22,281 bases of DNA from assembly GCA_043777755.1 (NCBI GenBank), contig JAYWHK010000220.1:1-22281 (forward strand), written 5' to 3'. The notes beneath the pieces are model-generated. The model was not told the origin of the DNA, made no database searches, and saw only the letters and a list, made by a program, of their open reading frames with translations. Below, in pieces: positions 14,379-21,746 of the stretch (the stretch's first letter is position 1; every line of letters begins with the position of its first letter). This DNA is from CANHEE01 sp043777755. GTDB lineage: Bacteria; Bacteroidota; Bacteroidia; Chitinophagales; Saprospiraceae. The position numbers and the translations under genes are program-made.

Positions 14379-15413
14379 TTAGTACTTAGGACAGAAATGC
14401 GCTCCTTTTGTTACTGGTTTTTTGTAGATTTTGCCAGTGTAATGAAGTGATAATTCCAAAGTGTTGTTCACCGCAGTTGCTAAATCCGCTCTTGGAATGT
14501 CATAGCCTAAACCAAAACGAAAGTTTTTGTAATCAGCACCTATCAAGATACACAAGTTATTATAATTTTGAATAAGACGATAGCCTAAACCAGCTTTTAA
14601 TACTAAATCAGGTTTTCTAACAGGGTCAAGTTTATAGCCAACTTGTGCTTGAATTGTACCATCTTTTGAGCCTGATATTGTACGGAACAAGAAACTTGGC
14701 ATAATAGATAATTTCTTGTTTATATCTCTACTATACTCGATATGTCCAGTAAAAGCCATAGGAAGTTTATATCCTGTTGTTGTCGCTGTTGCTTTATTTA
14801 ACCCTATTCGAGGACTATTAATATGACCAAGCCCAACACCAACTGTTATATTAGATTTTTTGTCAATTTTTGATTTCAACATTACACCAGCTGAGAAATC
14901 TACAAACTTTCTAGTTGGATAATTGTTCTTAAAATCTGGGTCAGACTTACCAGCTAGCCCAGTGTATGTTAATGGATCATTAGTAGTGGGATTGAAAGCA
15001 AAGCTGCTTCCACCTATTTTCAAGCCGAAAGTAAAAATATTTTTATATTTTTTATCCAAAGCATAATGGAAAGCTGCGGATAATGCAACATTACTTTGAT
15101 TTAAGCGATTTTCTGCGCTACCAGCTGCATCTCTGTACATCATTAATCCCGCACCAATCCAGTTGCGTTTTCCAACCATAATAAGTGGAGCATCGACGAA
15201 TACAGAGTTGGTGAAAAAGGTAGATGTAGGTACATCCCATTGACGACGGGAGATTCCTCCGACACGGTAAGAGCCTTCATAAGCACCCGTTAAAGCTGGA
15301 TTTAATGTCAAAGGAGACATCTGATATTGAGTAAAAAGAATCTCATATTGTGCATTAGCTTGAACGCTTGCAAACAACACGACGATAAGGAGTAAATGTT
15401 TAAAAAATCTCAT
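14379..15413 (-). CDS. PorP/SprF family outer-membrane protein
   Basis: A 344-aa protein with a 21-residue signal peptide (MRFFKHLLLIVVLFASVQANA) and mature sequence typical of PorP/SprF. It opens with QYEILFTQYQMSPLTLNPAL followed by TGAYEGSYRVGGISRRQWDV. Alternating polar and apolar strands predict an outer-membrane beta-barrel. PorP/SprF proteins act with T9SS: PorP is part of the P. gingivalis secretion machinery, and SprF is needed for export of the SprB gliding adhesin. It is the first gene of a two-gene operon with the PorE-like protein. No large adhesin or sprB-like gene is next to it, and the upstream gene is divergent. The start is the ATG at the right edge of the signal peptide; the family is secure. 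Confidence 0.9.
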   Translation of the reverse strand: MRFFKHLLLIVVLFASVQANAQYEILFTQYQMSPLTLNPALTGAYEGSYRVGGISRRQWDVPTSTFFTNSVFVDAPLIMVGKRNWIGAGLMMYRDAAGSAENRLNQSNVALSAAFHYALDKKYKNIFTFGLKIGGSSFAFNPTTNDPLTYTGLAGKSDPDFKNNYPTRKFVDFSAGVMLKSKIDKKSNITVGVGLGHINSPRIGLNKATATTTGYKLPMAFTGHIEYSRDINKKLSIMPSFLFRTISGSKDGTIQAQVGYKLDPVRKPDLVLKAGLGYRLIQNYNNLCILIGADYKNFRFGLGYDIPRADLATAVNNTLELSLHYTGKIYKKPVTKGAHFCPKY

Positions 15414-15474
15414 AAGATACTTTATTGTTATACTTGTGATGAAGTAATTTCGATTTTTGCTTATAAATAAGAAA

Positions 15475-15482
15475 CAAATATA
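15475..15482 (-). promoter_or_regulatory. Possible -7 element for the porP/porE-like operon
   Basis: The minus strand reads TATATTTG, matching TAnnTTTG, 61 nt before the ATG of the PorP/SprF gene. No -33 box is seen at the standard distance. Confidence 0.4.
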
Positions 15483-15564
15483 CGCAAATTATAATAAGTT
15501 GTTAGTTTTTAAAAAAATTTTAATACTATTGTGGCGTTTTTTTTATACAAAAAAATCATATTGT

Positions 15565-15599
15565 TTTTTTTAGTTAAATATTTTTTAGTTAAAAAATAT
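15565..15599. repeat. 13-bp direct repeat with overlapping palindrome
   Basis: TTTTTTAGTTAAA occurs at 15565-15577 and 15581-15593, a 16-bp period. The second copy lies within the palindrome ATATTTTTTA-GT-TAAAAAATAT (15578-15599). It lies in the AT-rich gap between divergent genes and could be a paired operator or merely AT-rich drift. Confidence 0.35.
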
Positions 15600-15621
15600 A
15601 TTTTTTAATCATAAATATTTG

Positions 15622-15641
15622 ATTTACAAGTATTTGTAAAT
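15622..15641. promoter_or_regulatory. Inverted repeat, possible operator before the M29 gene
   Basis: ATTTACAA-GTAT-TTGTAAAT has perfect 8-bp arms and a 4-bp spacer, centred about 42 bp upstream of the M29 aminopeptidase ATG. The size and symmetry fit a dimeric regulator site, but no regulator is known for it. Confidence 0.35.
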
Positions 15642-15673
15642 TTTTATAAATTTTATAATTTAAAATTATTTTT

Positions 15674-16771
15674 ATGAATTCAATTTTAGAAAAATACGCT
15701 TTTTTGCTGGTAAATTATTGTTTAGACCTCAAAAGCGGTGAATCACTTTTTATTTCAACGACGACTTTAGCGGAGCCGTTGGTGCGTGAAGTTTATCGTG
15801 AAGCCTTGCGTATTGGCGCAGTGGTTGAAGTTGATTTAGAATTTCGAGAGAAAAATAAAATCTTTTTTGAAGAAGCTCAAGAACAGCAATTGGATTATGT
15901 TCCGATACAGTATCGAAAAGCTATGCAAGATTTTGATGCTTACCTTTACATTCGTGCGCCTTTCACTTTGCAAGATGCGGCTACGCCAAACGCTGAAAAG
16001 AGCAAAAGATACAAAGCTGCAAACGCTCCTTTCCACAAACTTTACTCCGAGCGAACAGCCACAAGGAATCTTAAGCGAAATCTTTGCCAATTTCCAACAT
16101 TGGCAGCAGCGCAGAACGCTAATATGTCATTGGAGGAATATGAACACTTCGTTTTTAATGCTTGCAAACTCTACGAACCTGACCCAAAAGCGGCTTGGTT
16201 GGCGGTGCGAGCAAGCCAACAATCCGTGGTAGATTATTTAAATAATTGTGAAAATGTACGTTATTTGGGCGAAAATATTGACATCAGTTTTAATACAAAA
16301 GGACGTACTTGGATTAACTCAGATGGACAGACAAATATGCCTTCTGGTGAGGTTTATACCTCTCCTGTGGAAAATTCGGTCAATGGAACGATCCATTTTT
16401 CTTATCCTGGCATCTATGGAGGTAAAGAAGTGGAAAATGTGACGCTTTGGGTAAAAGATGGTTTGATTGAAAAATGGGAGGCAAAACGAGGTCAAGATTA
16501 CTTGGATTATATTTTTTCGTTGGAAGGAACTCGGCGTTTTGGCGAAGCCGCTATTGGTACAAATTACAATATTCAACGCATCACAAAAAATATTTTATTT
16601 GATGAAAAAATTGGAGGTTCTGTTCACATGGCAATTGGGCAATCTTATTTGCAATGTGGTGGAAAAAATGAATCTTCGGTACATTGGGATATGATTACAG
16701 ATATGACAAATGGTGGAGAAATCTATGCAAATGGTGAAAAAATCTATATGAACGGTAAATTTTTAATATAA
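15674..16771 (+). CDS. M29 family aminopeptidase
   Basis: A 365-aa cytoplasmic metallo-aminopeptidase of the AmpS/AmpT/PepS type, which removes N-terminal residues with two bound metal ions. Conserved segments are MPSGEVYTSPVENSVNG (E226), RRFGEAAIGTN (E291), DEKIGGSVHMAIGQSY (H318, Y325) and SSVHWDMITD (H337, D339). The spacing matches the known ligands and catalytic residues of the family. The N-terminal domain (LDLKSGESLFI, PLVREVYREALRIGA) and NMSLEEYEHFVF also fit. The length is slightly under the usual 370-410 aa. The start is ATG 15674, preceded by AT-rich sequence with an inverted repeat. The gene stands alone: the LytTR gene downstream has its own promoter. It probably serves peptide turnover. 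Confidence 0.93.
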   Translation: MNSILEKYAFLLVNYCLDLKSGESLFISTTTLAEPLVREVYREALRIGAVVEVDLEFREKNKIFFEEAQEQQLDYVPIQYRKAMQDFDAYLYIRAPFTLQDAATPNAEKSKRYKAANAPFHKLYSERTATRNLKRNLCQFPTLAAAQNANMSLEEYEHFVFNACKLYEPDPKAAWLAVRASQQSVVDYLNNCENVRYLGENIDISFNTKGRTWINSDGQTNMPSGEVYTSPVENSVNGTIHFSYPGIYGGKEVENVTLWVKDGLIEKWEAKRGQDYLDYIFSLEGTRRFGEAAIGTNYNIQRITKNILFDEKIGGSVHMAIGQSYLQCGGKNESSVHWDMITDMTNGGEIYANGEKIYMNGKFLI

Positions 16772-16777
16772 AATCGG

Positions 16778-16806
16778 TTGAACTTGAAAAATAAACATTA
16801 ACTTTG
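16778..16806 (+). promoter_or_regulatory. Bacteroidota promoter for the LytTR-MarR pair
   Basis: TTG (16778-16780), an 18-bp spacer and TAACTTTG (16799-16806) match the consensus. It starts six bases after the M29 stop codon and is 83 nt before the TTG start of the LytTR gene, leaving a sizeable leader. Confidence 0.6.
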
Positions 16807-16889
16807 CGTTTTAGATATAGTTGAAAGTAACTAAGTAAAACAAAAAAGTGCGATGGAGTGAAGTTTTTTTCTAAAATTTTAATAAAAAA

Positions 16890-17636
16890 TTGGCAAAAAT
16901 TGTAATCATTGACGACCAAGAAGATAGCGTAGAAAAACTGTCTTTTTTACTGCATAAATTTTGCGGTAATTTGACTGTTTCTGGAGTGGCGAACTCTGGA
17001 AAAGAAGCCATCGCTTTGATTAATAAAACCAAACCGGATATTGTTTTTTTAGATGTAGAAATGGACGATATGAATGGTTTTGAAGTATTGGAACGCTTGG
17101 ATAACACCAATTTTAAGGTGATTTTCACAACGGCTTATGACAAGTACGCTATTCAAGCGATTCGTTTTTCAGCGTTGGATTATTTACTAAAACCTATTCA
17201 AAAAAATGATTTGATGGCAGCTTTAGAACGTGCCAAAGAACAATCAAATGTAGTAGAAAAACAGCAGGTTTCTGGTTTGGCTGAGATTGCAAAGAACAAG
17301 CCTATGCAATTGGAACGGATTGGTTTGACGACAAACGACGGCTTGGTTTTCAAAAGTGTCAAAGATATTATACATTGCGAATCAGATAGAAATTATACTT
17401 TGGTGCATTTGATTAACAATGAAAAGTTATTAGTCTCTAAGGCTTTGAAAGAAATTGACGAAACGCTGGAAGGCAGTGGTTTTTTCAGAATACACAATTC
17501 TTTTTTGATTAATTTGAGTCATGTGAAAAAATATGTTCGTGGCGATGGCGGACACGTCATTATGAGTAACGGAAAAGAAATCAACGTTTCTCGGTCTAAA
17601 AAAGATGAATTTTTAGAACTTTTTTCAAAATTTTAA
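16890..17636 (+). CDS. LytTR-family response regulator
   Basis: A 248-aa two-domain regulator. The receiver domain (about 2-115) has the acidic pair D8/D9, phospho-acceptor D55 in VFLDVEM, T80/T81 and K101 (YLLKPIQ). The LytTR DNA-binding domain (about 142-245) shows IIHCESDRNYTLVHL, FFRIHNSFLINLSHVKKYVR and the SRSKKDEFLELF end. Members usually activate transcription after phosphorylation by a LytS-type membrane kinase, but no such kinase is adjacent, so it is an orphan here. The start is TTG 16890: an in-frame TAA (16872-16874) lies just upstream, no ATG is available, and the protein from this codon matches the family N-terminus. The MarR gene follows after 10 bp, so the two are probably co-transcribed. 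Confidence 0.92.
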   Translation: MAKIVIIDDQEDSVEKLSFLLHKFCGNLTVSGVANSGKEAIALINKTKPDIVFLDVEMDDMNGFEVLERLDNTNFKVIFTTAYDKYAIQAIRFSALDYLLKPIQKNDLMAALERAKEQSNVVEKQQVSGLAEIAKNKPMQLERIGLTTNDGLVFKSVKDIIHCESDRNYTLVHLINNEKLLVSKALKEIDETLEGSGFFRIHNSFLINLSHVKKYVRGDGGHVIMSNGKEINVSRSKKDEFLELFSKF

Positions 17637-17646
17637 AACATACTTC

Positions 17647-18102
17647 ATGCGCATAGAGGAAGCGTTAAAAACGAATAAATTTCGAGATGAAAAGCACAAA
17701 GCTGGTATCAATCTCCTTCATACGGCTTACTGGTTCAATGATAGTTTTAATCAATTGCTCAAGCCTTTTGGTCTTACACAAGAGCAATTCAATGTTTTGC
17801 GGATTCTTAGAGGAAGTTTGCCTAAAAATTTGTCTGTAAAAGAAGTTACCACAAGGATGATTGAAAAAAGTTCTAATGTTCCTCGAATTGTGGATAAGCT
17901 CGTCAGAAAAGAATTGGTGGTACGTCAAGATTCAACAATAGACAAACGGGAAACATTCATCGTCGTCACCCCAAAAGGTTTGGCTTTACTGAAAAGTATG
18001 GACAAAGTTATTGCAGATGGTGAAAAAGAATTACTTGGACTAAATGACGACGAAGCCTTGATTTTCAATGAGTTGTTAGAAAAAATTAGAAGTAATAAAT
18101 AG
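17647..18102 (+). CDS. MarR-family transcriptional regulator
   Basis: A 151-aa winged-helix regulator. The helical N-terminus (KAGINLLHTAYWFNDSFNQL) forms the dimer interface. The helix-turn-helix runs at about 45-90 (LTQEQFNVLRILRG, SVKEVTTRMIEKSSNVPRIV). The wing has the family D-x-R pattern in TIDKRETFIVVTPKG. MarR proteins bind palindromic operators as dimers and often repress efflux or stress genes until a ligand binds. It lies 10 bp after the LytTR gene, and its TAG is directly followed by the complement of the TSUP transporter stop, so the convergent transporter could be a target, although such a link is only inferred. The start ATG 17647 gives normal length. Confidence 0.92.
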   Translation: MRIEEALKTNKFRDEKHKAGINLLHTAYWFNDSFNQLLKPFGLTQEQFNVLRILRGSLPKNLSVKEVTTRMIEKSSNVPRIVDKLVRKELVVRQDSTIDKRETFIVVTPKGLALLKSMDKVIADGEKELLGLNDDEALIFNELLEKIRSNK

Positions 18103-18870
18103 TTATTTCACCAAATCCCAACCTATTTTTAGAATCAATGCGAAGACAACGCAAAGAAAAACAGTTCTGATAAATTGACTTCCCTTCAAAATCGCCAATT
18201 TGCTACCTATTTGCGAACCCAGCATATTTCCTACTATTAGAGGAACAGCGGCTTGCCAAAAAACATAACCTTTGGTCACTAAAATCGTCCAAGAACCAAT
18301 ATCGCCTGCAACATTGGTTACTTTTGCCATTGCCGACGACTTCAAAAAATCCATTCCTATGATACTTACAAACGCAAAAACAAGCAATGTTCCAGTACCT
18401 GGTCCAATCAATCCGTTGTAAAATCCACACATTGCTGCAACGCCAGCTGCTGCGAAAGGCAGCTTCTGAGCATCGTATTTTATATTTTCTATTTGACCTA
18501 AATCTTTTTTGAAATAAGTATAAATAGCCAGCACAACTATCACACACAACACAATGGTTTTCAGTAACTTAGGATTGAGATAAGTCGCCAATTCTGCGCC
18601 AATCAAAGAAAAAATTATAGCACTTATACAAGCGGAAAAGACAACTTTTTTGTCGATTTCGATGGTTCTGAAGTAATTAATCGCTGCAACACTCGTTCCA
18701 GCAATACTTGAAGTCCTATTGGTTGCAATCACCCGAAGTATCTCAAAAGAAGGAAATAAATTGAGTAATGCAGGTGTGGCAATTAATCCACCACCACCAA
18801 CGATAGCATCTAAAAAACCAGCTGCAAAACCAATTAAAAAAATTAAAAAAAGCGTAAAAATATCTAACAT
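18103..18870 (-). CDS. TSUP (TauE/SafE) family membrane transporter
   Basis: A 255-aa inner-membrane protein with about eight hydrophobic helices in two related halves. The first half has GFAAGFLDAIVGGGGLIATP and NRTSSIAGTSVAAINYF; the second has GFYNGLIGPGTGTLLVFAF and NMLGSQIGSKLAI. These glycine-rich segments define TSUP, a family that exports sulfite, sulfoacetate or related organosulfur anions in characterised members; the substrate here is unknown and no sulfur-metabolism gene is adjacent. The start is ATG at 18870, with a possible -7 box TATTTTTG (complement of 18928-18935) upstream. Its stop codon abuts that of the convergent MarR gene with no space for a terminator. Confidence 0.9.
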   Translation of the reverse strand: MLDIFTLFLIFLIGFAAGFLDAIVGGGGLIATPALLNLFPSFEILRVIATNRTSSIAGTSVAAINYFRTIEIDKKVVFSACISAIIFSLIGAELATYLNPKLLKTIVLCVIVVLAIYTYFKKDLGQIENIKYDAQKLPFAAAGVAAMCGFYNGLIGPGTGTLLVFAFVSIIGMDFLKSSAMAKVTNVAGDIGSWTILVTKGYVFWQAAVPLIVGNMLGSQIGSKLAILKGSQFIRTVFLCVVFALILKIGWDLVK

Positions 18871-18913
18871 AATGATAATTGTGTTTATTTTTACGATAAA
18901 AATACAAGAATGT

Positions 18914-18935
18914 TAGTTTTGACCTTACAAAAATA
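18914..18935. promoter_or_regulatory. Divergent -7 elements for the GH113-like and TSUP genes
   Basis: On the plus strand TAGTTTTG (18914-18921) ends 23 nt before the glycosidase ATG. On the minus strand TATTTTTG (complement of 18928-18935) lies 57 nt before the transporter ATG. Both fit TAnnTTTG, but neither has a clear -33 box, and the two would overlap in footprint. Confidence 0.4.
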
Positions 18936-18944
18936 TTGACAATT

Positions 18945-20045
18945 ATGAAATATCCTTTAATTAAAACAATGCTATTTGCAGCACTCTGCATTTTTTCTTT
19001 TTTTTCTTGTAAAAAAACTTTACAAAATAGTAATTTTAAAGAAGATAAAAAAGAAAATTCAAGTGCTGCTTTGCCCTTAAAACCTATTGAAATAAGTGGT
19101 CTTAATTTTGTTGCACCACCTGAGCCATTCTCAACCAATCCAATGAGTGAAGTGCAAAACGTTGGCGCACAATGGATTGCAGTAATTCCGTATGCTTACA
19201 CAATGCCTAATGATACCCGTGTACATTACAACGAAAGCAAAAATTGGCAATGGTATGGTGAAAAACCCGAAGGTGTAAATGAAACAATTCGACTGGCACA
19301 TGAAGCAAATATCAAAGTGATGCTGAAGCCGCAGGTCTATTGTCCGCAAAGCTGGACGGGAGCATTGGATTTTGACAATGACAAGAAATGGGAAGAATGG
19401 GAGGCGGATTATGAAAAATACATCATGATTTTTGCTCAAATTGCAAAAAATCAAAAGGTAGAAATGCTTTGCATTGGTACAGAGTTCAAGTTATCGGTTG
19501 TGAAAAGAGAAAAATTTTGGAGAAAACTCATTGAAAAAATCAGAATTATTTATCCAGGAAAACTTACTTACGCCGCCAATTGGGACGAATATCCAAATGT
19601 TCCCTTTTGGGACGCTTTGGATTTTGCTGGTGTGAACGCTTATTTTCCTTTGACAAATGAGAAGACACCAAGCGTAGAAAATCTGCAAAAATCTTGGAAA
19701 CAACCTCTTTCAGCACTCCAAAATTTTTACGATAAAACAAAAAAACCAATTATTTTTACAGAATATGGTTACTTAAGTGTTGATGGCTGTGCTTATATGG
19801 GTTGGGAATTAGAGAAAAAAATAAACGAATTGCCCATCAATCAACAAGCACAAGCCAATGCAATAGAAGGTTTGCTTTCTACTTTTTCGCAACAGACTTG
19901 GTGGAAAGGTGGTTTTTTATGGAAATGGTTTCCAAATATGAAAGGACATGAAGGTTATCCAGACAAAGATTATACACCTCAAGGGAAAATTGCACAAGAC
20001 GTTCTGAAAAAGTATTATTTTTCTTTACACCAAACGAATCATTAA
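18945..20045 (+). CDS. GH113-like lipoprotein glycoside hydrolase
   Basis: A 366-aa lipoprotein. Residues 1-22 are a lipoprotein signal ending in the lipobox FFSC (Cys22), followed by a short lysine-rich linker to about 45. The rest resembles the TIM-barrel of glycoside hydrolase family 113 (clan GH-A), whose known members cut beta-1,4-mannan. Landmarks are GLNFVAP, VGAQWIAVIPYAY, ANIKVMLKPQVY, MLCIGTEF (E180, likely acid/base) and KPIIFTEYGY (E273, likely nucleophile), then GGFLWKWFP. The order and role of the two glutamates fit retaining GH-A enzymes. The ATG at 18945 is preferred to a TTG at 18936 because it begins the signal peptide. No SusC/SusD or other polysaccharide-utilisation gene is near. 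The 3' end overlaps the convergent prenyl synthase by 21 bp. Confidence 0.82.
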   Translation: MKYPLIKTMLFAALCIFSFFSCKKTLQNSNFKEDKKENSSAALPLKPIEISGLNFVAPPEPFSTNPMSEVQNVGAQWIAVIPYAYTMPNDTRVHYNESKNWQWYGEKPEGVNETIRLAHEANIKVMLKPQVYCPQSWTGALDFDNDKKWEEWEADYEKYIMIFAQIAKNQKVEMLCIGTEFKLSVVKREKFWRKLIEKIRIIYPGKLTYAANWDEYPNVPFWDALDFAGVNAYFPLTNEKTPSVENLQKSWKQPLSALQNFYDKTKKPIIFTEYGYLSVDGCAYMGWELEKKINELPINQQAQANAIEGLLSTFSQQTWWKGGFLWKWFPNMKGHEGYPDKDYTPQGKIAQDVLKKYYFSLHQTNH

Positions 20046-21005
20046 TTCGCTTACCAAATCAAAAAGTGGTTGTTTTCGTTCTTCTGAAACAGAAAGTGCT
20101 GCAAGGTGTTCCATTCCTTTTTTGTAATAATCGTCTTGCAGGTTTTCAGCAAGCTGTCTTACATTAACCTGATTGAACAGCTGCTTCACTTGATTTATTT
20201 TTTCAACTTCTTCAATGTTGTTGCTGTTGTAAAGTTCGTAAAGTTTTTTTGCATTTTCTTCGTTGGACAATTCAAGTGCTTTCAGATAAAGAAAGGTCTT
20301 TTTATTTTGGGCAATATCGCCACCAACTTTTTTTCCAAAAGTAGCAGGATCACCATAAGTATCTAAAATATCGTCTTGTAATTGAAAGGCAATTCCAATG
20401 TTTCGACCAAACTCATAAAGGTGTTTGGCATCTTCATCAGAAGCCTTTGCCAGCACTGCGCCCATCTCTAAAGCTGCGGCAAGCAGCACTGCGGTCTTCA
20501 ATTCTATCATTTTCAGATAGTCATTTATCTGAATTGTGTTAAATTTTTCAAAATTTATGTCGAATTGTTGCCCTTCACAAACTTCTATTGCAACTTTATT
20601 AAAAATTTTTACTAATTTTGTGACAGTTTTATTATCCGCACTCACGTTCGAAAGGGAGTCATACGCCAAAATCAACATGGCATCACCTGAGAGAATTCCA
20701 GTATTCACATTGTATTTTGTATGCACCGTAGGTTGTCCTCTACGCAAAGGAGCTTCGTCCATAATGTCGTCGTGCATTAGAGAGAAGTTATGGAACATTT
20801 CCACCGCAAAAGCGACTGGATAGGCTTTTTTTATGTTGTCTTTAAAAAGCTGATATGCTGCAATACTCAAGATAGGGCGAATCCGCTTACCTCCCAACGT
20901 AAGAATATACGCAATTGGTTCATACAGCGCTGTGGGCTCTTTGTGAAAAGATTGTTTTTTAACAAAATCATTGAAATTTATTAAAATTTGGCTTAGTGTT
21001 TGCAT
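20025..21005 (-). CDS. Polyprenyl (geranylgeranyl/farnesyl-type) diphosphate synthase
   Basis: A 326-aa all-trans prenyl transferase that condenses isopentenyl diphosphate with allylic diphosphates. It has the GGKRIRP segment (38-44), the first aspartate-rich motif D79-D80-I-M-D83 (HDDIMDEAPLRRGQPT), the second motif D211-D212-IL-D215 (FQLQDDILDTYGD), and lysines K170 and K226. Phe74, five residues before the first motif, is a position known to limit chain length, which hints at a short product (C15 or C20), but I cannot fix it. Products feed menaquinone side chains, carotenoids and undecaprenyl. It is expressed from its own promoter on the minus strand. The C-terminus is encoded across the 3' end of the GH113-like gene. 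Confidence 0.92.
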   Translation of the reverse strand: MQTLSQILINFNDFVKKQSFHKEPTALYEPIAYILTLGGKRIRPILSIAAYQLFKDNIKKAYPVAFAVEMFHNFSLMHDDIMDEAPLRRGQPTVHTKYNVNTGILSGDAMLILAYDSLSNVSADNKTVTKLVKIFNKVAIEVCEGQQFDINFEKFNTIQINDYLKMIELKTAVLLAAALEMGAVLAKASDEDAKHLYEFGRNIGIAFQLQDDILDTYGDPATFGKKVGGDIAQNKKTFLYLKALELSNEENAKKLYELYNSNNIEEVEKINQVKQLFNQVNVRQLAENLQDDYYKKGMEHLAALSVSEERKQPLFDLVSELMIRLV

Positions 21006-21040
21006 AATTTACTGATTGATGTGACAAAATATTGAAAGTG

Positions 21041-21048
21041 CAAAGTTA
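21041..21048 (-). promoter_or_regulatory. -7 promoter element for the prenyl synthase gene
   Basis: The minus strand reads TAACTTTG, matching TAnnTTTG, 35 nt before the prenyl synthase ATG. A TTG (complement of 21074-21076) lies 25 bp further, slightly beyond the usual spacing. Confidence 0.5.
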
Positions 21049-21192
21049 CAAAAGAAATTTTATATCATTTTTCCAATGAGTACATTTATAGAAATTTTAT
21101 TCAAAACCTTCAATATTTTTTTGATAATCAGAACTTTATAATTTACTTTTTTAATTCATCTATACCAATTACAACAATAATAATACATAAAA

Positions 21193-21636
21193 ATGGCACA
21201 GAAAACAAGACCAATTCAGATTTTGTTGATAGAAGATAACCCTGGTGATATTCGTTTGACACAAGAAGCTTTCAAAGAAAGTTCTCTTTCTATTGTGTTA
21301 AATGTTGCAACCGATGGCGTGGAAGGAATTAATTATTTAAGAAAATTTCCTCCTTACGAACACGCTGCAACACCAGATTTAATCCTATTGGACTTGAACT
21401 TACCCAAAAGAGATGGACGTGAAGTGTTACAAGAAGTCAAAGGAGATGAGTTTTTGAGAAGGATTCCTGTGGTGGTTTTAACCACTTCTACGGCAGAACA
21501 AGATATTTTGAAAAGCTATAGTTTTCATGTCAATAGTTACATCAACAAACCTGTTGATTTTGATAAATTTTTTGAAATAATCCAAAGAATTGAAGATTTT
21601 TGGTTGAGTACTGCCATACTCCCGACGATGATATAA
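21193..21636 (+). CDS. Rcp1-like single-domain response regulator
   Basis: A 147-aa CheY-like receiver with no output domain. It has acidic E14/D15 (LLIEDNPGDIRL), phospho-acceptor D67 (LILLDLNLPKRDG), T97/T98 and K119 (YINKPVDFDKF). The longer alpha-4/beta-5 region and the C-terminal helix ending IEDFWLSTAILP are typical of Rcp1-type regulators, which often work with phytochrome-type or PAS-containing histidine kinases. The next gene, 110 bp downstream on the same strand, is a receiver-PAS protein that could be its partner. The start ATG 21193 follows an A-rich leader; I see no clear promoter box. Confidence 0.9.
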   Translation: MAQKTRPIQILLIEDNPGDIRLTQEAFKESSLSIVLNVATDGVEGINYLRKFPPYEHAATPDLILLDLNLPKRDGREVLQEVKGDEFLRRIPVVVLTTSTAEQDILKSYSFHVNSYINKPVDFDKFFEIIQRIEDFWLSTAILPTMI

Positions 21637-21746
21637 AATTGACAAAAGTCCAGTAGAAGTCAGCTAAAAAAATATTCAAAGATACAACCCAAAGCCTTAT
21701 ATTTATAGGTGAACAATTTTTACAACAATTATACCCTTAACACATT

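Noticed and set aside
1563..15534. The 11-mer TACTATTGTGG at 1563-1573 and 15524-15534, both upstream of minus-strand genes
   Set aside because: Repeats of 11 bases are expected by chance in 22 kb of AT-rich sequence, and the spacing to the promoters differs.
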